Position numbers and translations under genes: made by a program. The notes beneath the pieces were generated by a model. It did not search any database. It worked only from the letters and a program-made list of their open reading frames with translations, and was not told where the DNA came from. This document shows, piece by piece, positions 17,202-27,400 of a DNA stretch of 64,000 nt (position 1 is its first letter; every line of letters begins with the position of its first letter). Source of the stretch: Corynebacterium alimapuense. GTDB lineage: Bacteria > Actinomycetota > Actinomycetes > Mycobacteriales > Mycobacteriaceae. The DNA lies in NCBI RefSeq assembly GCF_003716585.1, contig NZ_PTJO01000003.1, positions 751,227-815,226 on the forward strand. Reading direction: 5' to 3'.

Positions 17202-17245
17202 ACCAGATCACGGTAGGTTTTTAAACCTCCTGATCTGGTTTTTTC
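17202..17245 (+). terminator. Terminator of tRNA-Lys
   Basis: ACCAGATCA pairs with TGATCTGGT, with an inner AGGTTT/AAACCT stem, followed by a run of T. Confidence 0.8.
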
Positions 17246-17346
17246 TATCTCTCCCCAAAGAGGTGTCTCTTACCCCCTGCCCCACAAGCAACCAAGCCAG
17301 TTAGCTGGAGCTCTCGACAACCAGCTCCAGCCGCTCGCGCTTCAAA

Positions 17347-18600
17347 TCACAGCGACTCCACTTTGTGGGCAAAGGTCCCGTCAGCGTATTTCAGGTTGCT
17401 CACCAAGCCCTCAGGATCATAGATCCCACACCAGAACCCCTGTTCCCGAAGACGACGCAATCCTTCTTTCACAATTCGACGTCCCACCCGGTTGATCTCA
17501 GTGACCCGGGAGACGTCGAGAATGATCTCTTCCCCACCGAGGGGCTCACCAGCTAGCTCATAGAGGATATTCTCCGCAGCAAGGAAGTTGACCATTCCTT
17601 GCAACCGGATGATGGTCCGGTTGCCATCCCTGGCAATCGAGCGAACACCTGCGGCATCATAAGAATCAGAAGACATCAGGTGCAGATCCATGTCGTGGGA
17701 GAGTCGCTCGAAAAATCTCACTCCCCGAGTGCTGTTGCCCTGTGGGTCTAGGCGCGGAGAGAAAGTAGCGATGCCCAGCCGACCGGGCAGGTTACCGATT
17801 AATCCGCCGGCGACTCCGGATTTAGCGGGAATGCCCACCTTGGACATCCATCGGCCCGCGGCGTCATACATGCCCGCAGAACTCATCACTGCCAGGGTCA
17901 ACCGGCACGCAGTAGGCGTGAGAATGCGCTCTCCAGTGACCGGCTGGACGCCGCCGTTGGCCAGGGTGGCAGACATGACTGAAAGATCACGAGTATTCAC
18001 CAGGATCGAGCATTGGCTGGTGTAGCTGGTGACCGCGTCATGTGCATCATCATGAATGATGTCGTAATTGCGCAACATATAAGCGATAGAAAGATTGCGG
18101 TCGGAGTGACTAAGTTCGGAGTCGCGCACCTGCTCATCGATGGTCAGCTCCCGGCCAGCCAATCGGGAAAACAGCTTCCGGATTTTCTCCACGCGGTCTT
18201 CCACGGAGGAATCTTCACCGTTGATGATCTGGTTAACGGCAATCGCACCAGCGTTAATCATCGGATTCACGGGGCGTTTATCGAAGGAATCCAGCGAAAG
18301 CTCGTTGAAAGCTTCCCCCGAAGGTTCCATCCCGACGACTTTCCCAACAGCGTGCTCGCCGAGTTCTTGGAGCGCCATGGCATAAACAAACGGCTTCGAG
18401 ATCGATTGAATGGTGAACTCGACTTCGGCATCCCCGGCGGAGTAGATATGCCCGCTGGTGGTGCATATCGCCATGGCTAAGCGCTCGGGATCGGCGGCTG
18501 CTAGCTCAGGGATATAACCGGCAGTTTCTCCCCCGTCCTCGTCGCGTACGACATCAAGAATCTTTTCCAGATAATCAGGTATCGGGGTTCGCATCTGCAT
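17347..18600 (-). CDS. glsA: Glutaminase with C-terminal STAS domain
   Basis: A protein of about 417 residues. The first ~305 form a beta-lactamase-fold glutaminase that deamidates glutamine to glutamate: F-T-I-Q-S-I-S-K-P-F holds the catalytic S-x-x-K, and N-P-M-I-N-A-G-A-I, L-S-H-S-D-R-N and K-S-G-V-A-G-G complete the site. The last ~100 residues look like a STAS domain (E-I-I-L-D-V-S-R-V-T-E-I-N), a regulatory fold found on some glutaminases and anti-sigma antagonists. ATG 18600 (AGG 9 bases upstream) and ATG 18594 are the likely starts; the frame extends further, but the family N-terminus begins here. It is divergent from pncA. Confidence 0.92.
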   Translation of the reverse strand: MQMRTPIPDYLEKILDVVRDEDGGETAGYIPELAAADPERLAMAICTTSGHIYSAGDAEVEFTIQSISKPFVYAMALQELGEHAVGKVVGMEPSGEAFNELSLDSFDKRPVNPMINAGAIAVNQIINGEDSSVEDRVEKIRKLFSRLAGRELTIDEQVRDSELSHSDRNLSIAYMLRNYDIIHDDAHDAVTSYTSQCSILVNTRDLSVMSATLANGGVQPVTGERILTPTACRLTLAVMSSAGMYDAAGRWMSKVGIPAKSGVAGGLIGNLPGRLGIATFSPRLDPQGNSTRGVRFFERLSHDMDLHLMSSDSYDAAGVRSIARDGNRTIIRLQGMVNFLAAENILYELAGEPLGGEEIILDVSRVTEINRVGRRIVKEGLRRLREQGFWCGIYDPEGLVSNLKYADGTFAHKVESL

Positions 18601-18630
18601 TCCACTGAGCCTACCGGCTGCAACAAGCCA

Positions 18631-18643
18631 GCTTATCGACGCC
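18631..18643 (+). repeat. Copy 3 of the recurrent 13-mer GCTTATCGACGCC
   Basis: Exact copy in the glsA-pncA divergent intergenic region. Confidence 0.6.
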
Positions 18644-18725
18644 GCCGTCGAGGCTGATCCGGTGGGAATTGGACCGAAAATCGCTAGGCTGGGGAAAGCC
18701 TTTCGATCAATCAGGAGAGTCACTC

Positions 18726-19289
18726 ATGCCCAGTCCCCGACGTGCCCTTGTCATCGTCGATGTTCAGAATGATTTCTGCCCTGGTGGCGCACTAGCTACC
18801 GATCGAGGCGCAGAAGTCGCTGGATTAATCGGCCGCTATCAAGATGAACATGGTCAGGGCTACGCCCATGTGGTGGCTACTCAAGACTGGCATATTGATC
18901 CCGGAGCTCATTTTTCTTCTACCCCGGATTATCTAGATACCTGGCCGGTGCATTGTGTGGCGGACTCCCACGGTGCGGCTTTTCATCCGGAGCTACAACT
19001 GTCCGGCATTGAGGAGATCTTCCGGAAAGGCGCCTACACGGCTGCCTATTCCGGGTTTGAAGGTCACGCAGAAGGAGTCAGTTTGGCTCAATGGCTGCGC
19101 CAACGCGACGTCGATAAGCTCGATGTGGTGGGAATCGCCACCGACCACTGTGTTCGGGCTACCGTTCTCGACGGTTTAGCAGAAGATTTTGAAGTGCGCG
19201 TGCTCACCGATCTGTGCGCGGCTGTAGATCCAGACCGTGCTGAAGAGACGCTTTTTGAGCTGGTCTCCGCAGGAGCCCAGCTCAGCTAA
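18726..19289 (+). CDS. pncA: Nicotinamidase/pyrazinamidase
   Basis: A 187-residue isochorismatase-fold hydrolase converting nicotinamide to nicotinate in the Preiss-Handler salvage pathway. The catalytic triad is Asp12 (V-D-V-Q-N-D-F), Lys101 (F-R-K-G-A) and Cys142 (T-D-H-C-V-R-A-T). Asp54, His56, His62 and His76 form the metal site, matching the known PncA layout. ATG 18726 has a perfect AGGAGAG upstream, so the longer upstream frame is not used. Together with PncB (39.3 kb) and NadE (52.8 kb) this window encodes most of nicotinamide recycling. Such an enzyme would also activate pyrazinamide. Confidence 0.95.
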   Translation: MPSPRRALVIVDVQNDFCPGGALATDRGAEVAGLIGRYQDEHGQGYAHVVATQDWHIDPGAHFSSTPDYLDTWPVHCVADSHGAAFHPELQLSGIEEIFRKGAYTAAYSGFEGHAEGVSLAQWLRQRDVDKLDVVGIATDHCVRATVLDGLAEDFEVRVLTDLCAAVDPDRAEETLFELVSAGAQLS

Positions 19290-19302
19290 CTTATTATTCG
19301 CA

Positions 19303-19337
19303 CCGCCATCGCTTCGGCCACCTAGCTGCGATGGCGG
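19303..19337. terminator. Hairpin between convergent pncA and DUF3618 gene
   Basis: CCGCCATCGC (19303-19312) pairs with GCGATGGCGG (19328-19337). No T-run follows. Confidence 0.5.
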
Positions 19338-19370
19338 CTCAGACGCCCAAAGAGTCTCTCACGAGACGAC

Positions 19371-19649
19371 TTAGGAACGCCCAGCCAAGATCTTCTGCAG
19401 TTCCTCAAGATCGTTGCTGCGCTTGCGGCTACGAACGATGGCGAAAGCAATGCCACCTGCTACTACGACGCCGATTCCAGCGAGTACCTTCTGGACCTTC
19501 GGGTCCTGGAACTTCGCGGTTGCTTCGCGCTTGGCGCCCTCTACGAGGTTTTTAGGCTTGGTACGGTCCGCCAGCTCATCCAGAGTGCTGGCGAGCTGGC
19601 GACGGGTGCGCTCGATCTCGCGCTGGATGTCATCGATATCTCGTGCCAC
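19371..19649 (-). CDS. DUF3618 small membrane protein
   Basis: A 92-residue protein starting with the DUF3618 signature D-I-Q-R-E-I-E-R-T-R-R-Q-L-A-S-T-L-D-E-L. A basic central stretch is followed by one membrane helix (about 58-72) and a basic R-S-R-K-R-S-N tail. The family is actinobacterial, envelope-associated and of unknown function. The start is GTG 19649 with GGGAGAA upstream. It is divergent from bcp and convergent with pncA. Confidence 0.85.
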   Translation of the reverse strand: MARDIDDIQREIERTRRQLASTLDELADRTKPKNLVEGAKREATAKFQDPKVQKVLAGIGVVVAGGIAFAIVRSRKRSNDLEELQKILAGRS

Positions 19650-19766
19650 TTGGGTTCTCCCGATTCACGTTTTACTAGAGGACGATACTAACTATGAGGG
19701 TAGTGTAACGCGGCCTGGACATGCACGGTGGGCTCTCCGCATAGCTCGACCGGTATGGTGAGGGAT

Positions 19767-20237
19767 ATGACTGATTCCTCACGTCTTACTGTCGGCGACA
19801 ATGCACCTGAGTTCTCACTGCCCGATGACACCGGAAATTTGGTCTCTCTTTCCGATTTCGCGGGCCGACGAGTACTCGTCTACTTCTACCCACGCGCTAA
19901 CACGCCAGGGTGTACCACCGAGGCTTGTGACTTCCGCGATTCCCTGGCACAGCTCAACGAGCAGGAGGTCACGGTGCTGGGCATCTCCCCCGATGCTCCG
20001 GCGAAATTGGCTACCTTCCGCGCCGATCATGGTCTGACCTTCCCGCTGCTTTCAGATGCCGATAAGTCGGTCATGACTGCCTGGGGAGCCTTCGGGGAGA
20101 AAAAGAACTACGGAAAAGTTGTCCAGGGCGTCATCCGTTCGACCTTCCTCGTGGAAGCCGACGGAACAATCGGGTTTGCGAAGTACAACGTCAAGGCCAC
20201 CGGGCACGTCGCCCGCATCTTGCGCGATTTGGGATAG
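19767..20237 (+). CDS. bcp: Thioredoxin-dependent thiol peroxidase Bcp (peroxiredoxin)
   Basis: A 156-residue peroxiredoxin that reduces H2O2 and organic hydroperoxides. Y-F-Y-P-R-A-N-T-P-G-C-T-T-E-A-C carries the peroxidatic Cys49 and the resolving Cys54 of the atypical two-Cys BCP type. A G-E-K-K-N-Y-G-K segment and R-S-T-F-L-V follow. The start is set at 19767 from the conserved N-terminus, with GGTGAGG close upstream. It lies 6 bases before the fasR-like gene; the same bcp-fasR order is known in C. glutamicum, so the two are probably cotranscribed. Confidence 0.93.
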   Translation: MTDSSRLTVGDNAPEFSLPDDTGNLVSLSDFAGRRVLVYFYPRANTPGCTTEACDFRDSLAQLNEQEVTVLGISPDAPAKLATFRADHGLTFPLLSDADKSVMTAWGAFGEKKNYGKVVQGVIRSTFLVEADGTIGFAKYNVKATGHVARILRDLG

Positions 20238-20243
20238 TCAATC

Positions 20244-20921
20244 ATGAGCAAGAAACTGATTAGCGTCGATGCGGCTGCTGCCGATGCCACCGAGGAAGGC
20301 ATCCTCGTACCTCGGCGGCGCCCTGCCCAGGCACGCAGCCGGGAACGGTTCAACCGAATCCTCAGCGCGGCCCGCAGTGTGCTCGTCGACGTCGGATTCG
20401 AGTCTTTCACCTTCGATGAAGTAGCCCGGCGCGCGGAAGTGCCCATTGGGACGCTCTACCAGTTTTTTGCCAACAAATATGTTCTCATCTGCGAGCTTGA
20501 CCGAGTAGATACCGCGGAGACTGTCGCGGAGCTCAAGCAATTCAGCCAACGAGTGCCGGCCCTGCAGTGGCCCGATATTCTCGATGAATTTATTGAGCAC
20601 CTATCGCGGATGTGGCGCGAGGATCCTTCTCGGCGCGCAGTCTGGCATGCCGTGCAGTCCACGCCTACGACTCGGGCCACTGCTGCTGCTACTGAAAAGC
20701 AGATGCTCGACATCATCTCCGAGGTCGTGGCTCCGCTTTCGCCGAACACCACCCCGCAGGAGCGCCAACGGCTGGCGGGATTGTTGGTACATACGGTCTC
20801 GTCGCTACTGAACTATGCGACGCTCGATCTGGGCGGCGATGACACCGCCTCCTTCGATTCCATCGTCGAGGAAATCAAGCGCATGCTGGTGGCCTACCTC
20901 TTCGCGGTAGCCACCAGCTAG
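20244..20921 (+). CDS. fasR: TetR-family regulator, probable FasR of fatty acid synthesis
   Basis: A 225-residue regulator. After an Arg-rich R-R-R-P-A-Q-A-R-S-R-E-R-F-N-R-I-L leader, residues ~35-85 hold the TetR helix-turn-helix (F-T-F-D-E-V-A-R-R-A-E-V-P-I-G-T-L-Y-Q-F-F-A-N-K). The C-terminal ligand domain is helical. Position decides the name: bcp upstream, acpS and the FAS-I gene downstream, as around fasR in C. glutamicum, whose product represses fas and acc genes and responds to acyl-CoA. It is convergent with acpS and overlaps its stop by four bases. A leader of about 20 residues before the basic region is normal for FasR. Confidence 0.85.
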   Translation: MSKKLISVDAAAADATEEGILVPRRRPAQARSRERFNRILSAARSVLVDVGFESFTFDEVARRAEVPIGTLYQFFANKYVLICELDRVDTAETVAELKQFSQRVPALQWPDILDEFIEHLSRMWREDPSRRAVWHAVQSTPTTRATAAATEKQMLDIISEVVAPLSPNTTPQERQRLAGLLVHTVSSLLNYATLDLGGDDTASFDSIVEEIKRMLVAYLFAVATS

Positions 20922-21331
20922 CTCAGGTTTGAACGCTGCTCTAGCACGCAGGTAGCCGTCGCATAATCACCGTCATGGCTGATCGAGAGGCTAGTAGAGA
21001 TCTCCCCCAGGCTGGTGTGGACGGCATCTGCCACCACTCCACGAAGTTCGAAGGCCACCCTCCCCCAGCGGTCAGGGCAGACCTCGATCTCGCGAAAATC
21101 TACCTGCTCAGGTGAAAGCACTGGCGCGCGCCCATAGATCGCCTGCGACCAGGCCTTGATGAAGGCTTCTTTGGCCGCCCATCGGCCAGCTAAGTGCAGG
21201 GAACGATCCAGACGAGTCGAGGCCGTTCGCAGTTCCAGGGCGCTAAATACTGCCTCAAAGCGAGAACCGGGCATCTCCATTTGCTCCCGAAAACCCGGGA
21301 TATGGACGAGATCGACACCAATGGAATACAT
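20918..21331 (-). CDS. acpS: Holo-[acyl-carrier-protein] synthase AcpS
   Basis: A 137-residue phosphopantetheinyl transferase that moves the CoA arm onto the ACP serine of FAS. Asp7 (S-I-G-V-D-L-V) and Glu55 (W-A-A-K-E-A-F-I-K-A) are the Mg-binding residues, and L-S-I-S-H-D-G-D-Y-A-T-A closes the fold. Start ATG 21331 fits the conserved M-Y-S-I-G-V-D beginning. It starts 88 bases after the FAS stop on the same strand and should serve that enzyme's ACP domain. Its stop overlaps the fasR stop in convergent orientation. Confidence 0.93.
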   Translation of the reverse strand: MYSIGVDLVHIPGFREQMEMPGSRFEAVFSALELRTASTRLDRSLHLAGRWAAKEAFIKAWSQAIYGRAPVLSPEQVDFREIEVCPDRWGRVAFELRGVVADAVHTSLGEISTSLSISHDGDYATATCVLEQRSNLS

Positions 21332-21419
21332 GCCGATTATCTTCCCACACACGACAAGGCCCCCGGTGTCCGCTGGTGGCGGTCATCGGGGGTCTTGATC
21401 AAGCTTCGGCGAGTCTTAG

Positions 21420-24400
21420 TTAGCTGGTGATCTCATCACCAGTGCGCAAAACACCCTCGACTAGGCGGGCGTCATCGTCGAGCAAGACCGAGGCTTCCCT
21501 AGCCTTGACGCTGTCTCCGGTACCGCCTAGGTTGCGATCGGCAGGACGCTCGAAGAGCGGGTCGCCACCGTGCATGGCACCAACGATACGGCGCAATCCG
21601 GCAGACTCCCGGGCGGCTGCGGCCAGAACCCACGCGGTAGCAGCTTCTTGACCACGCTCAGCGCTCAAGGCGGCCAGGAAAGCACCCGGGTGGACAATAG
21701 CCACCAGTGCGGAGACGTGTCCAAAGCCCAAGGAGGTCACCAGGCCAGCCTTGGGTGCCTGAGCTGACAGATCCAGCGGCTTACGCAACCACACCAGGTG
21801 CTGATGCTTAGCCAAGACTGGGTCAACAGAATCCAGCGACATATTCGCCGGGACCAGGCCAGAACGCAGCACCTGGGTCAGACCGATCATCTGGAAGGCG
21901 GCAGCACCGCCCTTGGCATGTCCGGTCAAGGACTTCTGCGAGACCACATAGAGCGGGTTGCCATCGCTGCGACCGATAGAGGCAGCGATGCGCTCGTGCA
22001 GGTCGGACTCGTTGGGATCATTGGCATTAGTGGAGGTGTCGTGCTTGGAGATAATCGAGACCTCGTCGGCGGACACACCCACCTTGGCCAGCTGGTTGGC
22101 CAGACGTGAGTCAGCACCGCCACGAGCAGCACCCAATGCGCCCAGGCCAGGGGCCGGGATTGAGGTGTGCGCGCCATCGGCGAACGACTCAGCGAAGGCT
22201 ACTACGCCCAGGACTGGTAGCCCCAGATCAGCGGCGAGGGAGCCACGGGCCAGCAGCACGGTGCCGCCGCCCTCGGATTCAATGAAGCCGCCACGACGAC
22301 GGTCATTGGCTCGGGAGAAGTAGCGGTGATCGATGCCCTTGGCTTCCATCTCCGCGGAATCAGCGGTGGCTGCCATATCGCCGAAGCCGGTGATGCCTTC
22401 GATGGAGAGATCATCGAGACCACCAGCGACCACAAAGTCGGCCTTGCCGATGGAGATCTTGTCGTAGCCTTCTTCCACCGAGACTGCAGCTGTGGCACAA
22501 GCGGCCACCGGGTGGATCATCTGGCCGTAGCCACCGACATAGGACTGCATGACATGCGCGGCCACGACGTTGGGCAGCGCCTCCTGCAGGATGTCGTTGG
22601 CGCGCGGCTCTGCCAGTAGGCCATCGAGGTAGAGCGAGCGCATCGACTCGACTCCGCCCATGCCGGTGCCCTGGGTAGAAGAGACTCGGGCTGGGTGCAG
22701 GCCGCGCAGCAGCTCCGCCGGGGTGAATCCGGAGGAGAGGAAGGCATCCACGGTGCAGACCAGGTTCCATAGCGCCAGACGATCGAGGTTGTCGATCATA
22801 TCGGCCGGCAGACCAAAGACTGCCGGGTCGAAGCCCTCGGGGATCTGGCCGCCAACAAAGCGCGACATGGTCACCCGGCGCGGGACGCGCACGGCGGATC
22901 CGGTGTGGCGAACCACGGTCCACTCACCGGACTCGGCATCAACATAGGCCGAGGTGTGATCTGGCTCGGAGGAGACGAAGCTGCGGGCTTCTTCCTCGGA
23001 AGCGACGGTGAAGGACAGGTCCTTATCCAAGTAGACCGTGGTCAGCTCAGGTGCGAGGTTGTTGACCATGAAGAAATCATCGTGGTAGCGGCGAATGCCC
23101 ACTCGGGCGAGGACTTCATCGTGGAAGTGCTCGTAGATATCTTCTTCAGCGATCTCATTGTCATCGGCATCGACCCAGGCGTCATCCCAGCGGATCAGTC
23201 CCATGCTCCAGGCCAATTCGATGACTCCGGCAGCGGTGAGGTCACCGCTGAGCTCGGCGTCGAAACGCGTGCGGGCAGAGCCGTAGGGGCCCAACTCGCC
23301 GGCGCCCACGATGACGATCATGTCCTCGAGGCTGGTGGAGACGTCGGTGAACTTCGGTGCGGTCCACTCGAAGCGACGGTATGGGCTCGGCAATGCGCGC
23401 AGGGTGCGTGGCTCGGTGACTTCCTGCTTATCGACGCCGCCGTCTCCGGCGGCAGCAGCCGCTTCCCCGGCTTCACGGGCGAGCTCGGCGATGTTGACAT
23501 CCGACTCCCCTAGTCCGCCGGTGTAATCGACGATGACGGGCGCCTGAGCGGCGCTTTCCCTAGCCTCCGGGGTGACCTGGGAAACCAAGCGCTGAGCCAT
23601 TTCTTCAGTGGAGAAGGTGGTCACGCCCTTAGCTTCGATGGCATCGACCAAGGGGTCGTTGCCGCCCATCAGGCCAGTGCCACGGACCCAGCCGATGAAG
23701 GCGTGAACCAAGCTGGTGCGATCGCCCCAGACTGGCTCGGCCTTCCACCTGGTGACAATGGCATCGAGGGCAGCCTTGGATTCGCCATAAGCACCATCGC
23801 CACCGAAGCGTCCGCGGTTGGGCGAGCCAGGCAAGACCACATGCAGGCGCTTGCCCACGTTGGTATCGGTTCCGATCTCAGAAAGACCAGCGATCAAGCG
23901 TTCGATGGCCCAGAGCAGCAGGCGCATCTGAGATTCTGCGGACGGGCCAGCATCGGCCAGCGTGCCCATTACGCGCGGGGCGGCGAAGGGGAACAACAGG
24001 CTCGGGGCCAGTGCCTTCTTGAGCACCTTCTTCTGACCATTAACGGTGGCGGTCTGCTCGGTACCGATCCAGTTGATGACCTCGTCGAGATCGCTAAAGG
24101 AGCTCAGGTTGGCCGGGATGACCCAGAGAGCAGCCTTACCGCGAGCAGATCCGGCATACAGGGACTTGTAATAAGTCAGGCGCGAGTGCGACAGGCTCGA
24201 GGTGGTTACCACCACGGTGGCGCCTTCTGCCAACAACTGCTCGGCTACGGCGGCACCGATGGAGTTCGGAGAAGCACCGGTAATCACGGCGACATCTTGG
24301 GCATAGGCCAATGCGCGCTCATCGCGAGCTTGGGCTGCCAACTCCGGGAATCCGAGGTACTCAGCTTGGGCAGCTACCTGCTCACCGGCACCGGTGAGAT

Positions 24401-27400
24401 CCAACTCTGCTGCGGTGAGCTCGCCGAGAGACACACGCGTGAGGTCCTCGCGGGCAGAGGCCCAGCGGTCGTCGAGCAGCACTGCTTGCTCGGCGTTGAA
24501 ACTCGGTGCGACCTGGCGAGGCCAATCGGAGCCGAGCTCGCGGGAGACCATCTCGAACAGGTCGACGGTATCGGCTTGTTCTTCAAAGCTGTGTCCACTG
24601 ATCTCGCTGATACCCAGCTGCGCCAGGATGGTGCGGGCGGTCTCCGCCAGCACGCCTTCCTTGCCGGTGACCTGCTCGGCGAACTCGCCTAGTGCTGCCG
24701 AATCCACGACTCCACCTGCGGAGCCGCCCGCTGAGGGCAAGCCCACCGCGACACCGCGGCGAGCGGCGACGGCTTGGACGGCGGCGTCGATAAGCGCATC
24801 CAATTCCTTGGCATTGCTCGGTGAGGCCGGAGCCAGGCTGGCTAGGTCACCGCCGCGCAGGGAAGAGCCTTCGCGGGCGCCCATGACGACCTCCGCGACG
24901 ACGTGGTCTGCCCAGCCCTGGCCAAGCTGCCACGTGCCGGTGACGCGTTCGGCGATGTAACCGGGCTTCTTGCCGGTCGGGCCGGTGATCCGGCGCAGGG
25001 CATCCGCGCTGGCGTCACCGAGAACCGGACCAAAAGCTTGGTAGTTCTTGGCCATCTTGGTCACAGTGGCCTTCAGAGCCTCAAGTTCTGCATCCGCAGC
25101 ACCGTCGATGGCACCAAGTCCGAACTCCACGCCCAGGTCCAGCAGCAGCTGGTTGCGGCGAGAAGACACGCCTTCGACGAGGGTCTCGATGGAATCGGCC
25201 GCACCCATCTGATCCGGGCGGACCTTGGTCCAGATAGACACGAGCATCTCGGTGGCATCGCCCGGGGTGAAGGTGATGTCATCCGGAGTAGCCGCACCTG
25301 CGGCGGCGACTGGAGTCGATGCTGCAGCCGCGACCGGAGCTGCCGCAGCCTCTGGTGCCGACGTGCTTTCAACCGGATCAGCTGCTTGTGTGGGCTCCGC
25401 GACCTCGCGCACGATTTCATCGGTGGCGAAAACCACCGAGCGATCACGGGCGACGTTGAGGACCTCGATGGGAGATCCAGCGTACTGCGGCAAACGCAAG
25501 GTCTGGCCGAGCATATTGGCCAGGGTTGGCGAGGTGCCAACGCCAACCTCAACGAAACGCTCAATACCCAAACCGTCATTGTCCAGGCTGCGCAGGATCA
25601 GATCCTGGGTCTCAATCCAGCGGACCGGGGAGGCAAACTGCCACGCCAGCAACTCGATGAGCAGGGTGCGGGCCAGCTTGTGTTCATCGGCTGCCGCGCT
25701 CTGCCAATCGGCGAGAATCTCAGCGATATAGGGCGAATCGACGACCTCAGCAATGGCTTCGACGAAATCGCGGCCCAGTGAGAACGGGCGGGCCACCAAG
25801 TTCGGCAGGTAGCGGTCGACCAAGATGTCGAGGTCCACGGTGGCCGGGATCAGCGAATCGAGGTGCTCGCGGAAATCATCCACGCCATCGCGCAGGTGAC
25901 TGGAGTGGAAGGGCACGTCAATGCCCGGAATCACGATGAAGGCGCGCTGTCCGGGAGCCTTCTCCTCAGCATCGGCCTTAAGTGCGTTGAGTCCGGCACG
26001 AGTGCCAGCGACGGCGTACTGCACGCCGGCGATGTTGTAGTTAACAATCTCAAGGAACTCGCCGGTGCGCTCTGCAACACCTGCCACGTAGTCGAAGACG
26101 TTATCGGCGGTCAGGCGCATCTTATTCGGACGCAAGGCAGCCAGGCCGTAGTTGGAATTGCCTTGTTCATCACGCTCGACCAAGCGGTGCATGGTCAGTC
26201 CGCGACGGTAGACAATCTCCACGACCGACTCTAGGGACAACACCCCGGAGTAGGCAGCGAGGGCGTTGTACTCACCAACGGAGTGTCCGGCGAAGTAAGC
26301 ATCCTTGTTCAGAGCCTCGGACTCGGCCATCTCAGCGATCTGGGCGCAACCCAGGGTGGCCATAGCCACCTGAGTGAACTGGGTCAGGAACAAGACGCCA
26401 TCCGGGTGCTGGAAGCGCTCTCCGGAGACGACCACCTCGGTCGGGTTGTTCTGGACGATTTCCAGTACAGAAAAGCCCAAGCGGCTGCGGGTATGGCGAT
26501 CTGCTCGGTCCCAGACTTCACGGGCTGCGGCCGAAGAAGCACGGGAATCCATCCCCATGCCCTGCGACTGGATGCCCTGTCCGGGGAAGCCATAGAAGGT
26601 CACTGGGGCGGCCATGACGGCGGTAGCAGTAAGCACCATCGCGCCATCGACGGTCGCAGTGATAGAACGAACTTCTCCGCAGCCGCGGCGATTATCCACG
26701 CCTGAGCGCTCGACGGTGAACTCGATGATCTGGCCCGGCAGAACCGGGGCCAGCATGGTGGCGGTGTATTCGACGACCCGGCTCGGAGTGGTATCCGAGG
26801 AATCTTCGGAGTAGCCAGCTGCCGCGATGAGCTCGCCGATGGCGGAGGTCCACATGCCATGAACAATGACTCCGGGCAGACCAGCTAGGCCAGCTGCGAC
26901 ATTGGAGACATGCAGCGGGTTACGGTCGCCGGAGACTACAGCGAACGGGTGCATGGATTCCGGGGCAGCCACGCGTGCGAAGGCACGGAAGGAACGCGGG
27001 GTATCGACCACGCTCGGCAGCGCCGAGGTATTGGTGCGAGCGGTCATATGACCGTTGCGGCCACGGATGGCGAAGCGCTCAGCGAGCTTGGCCACTAGGC
27101 GACCGTTGGCGGAAATCTCCGCACGGACTACCACTAGGCGGCCCATATCGGTATCTGCGACTTCGTCGGCGTGAGCGGTGACCTGAAGGTCTACCGCGCC
27201 GGTTTCGGTCTGGGGCAGCTGATCGAGCATGGTGATGTGGTGCTCGAGGTGTACCAGCGACAGCATGCCCTCGACCACCGAAGCTGAGTCAGTACCCGGG
27301 ATGAAGGCGGAATTAACGGCAGCGAATACGGCCGGCCATGCGCGACCAACCAGAACATCTGGGGCGGTGCCCTGCACAGCCAACTCGCGAGGCAGGTAGC

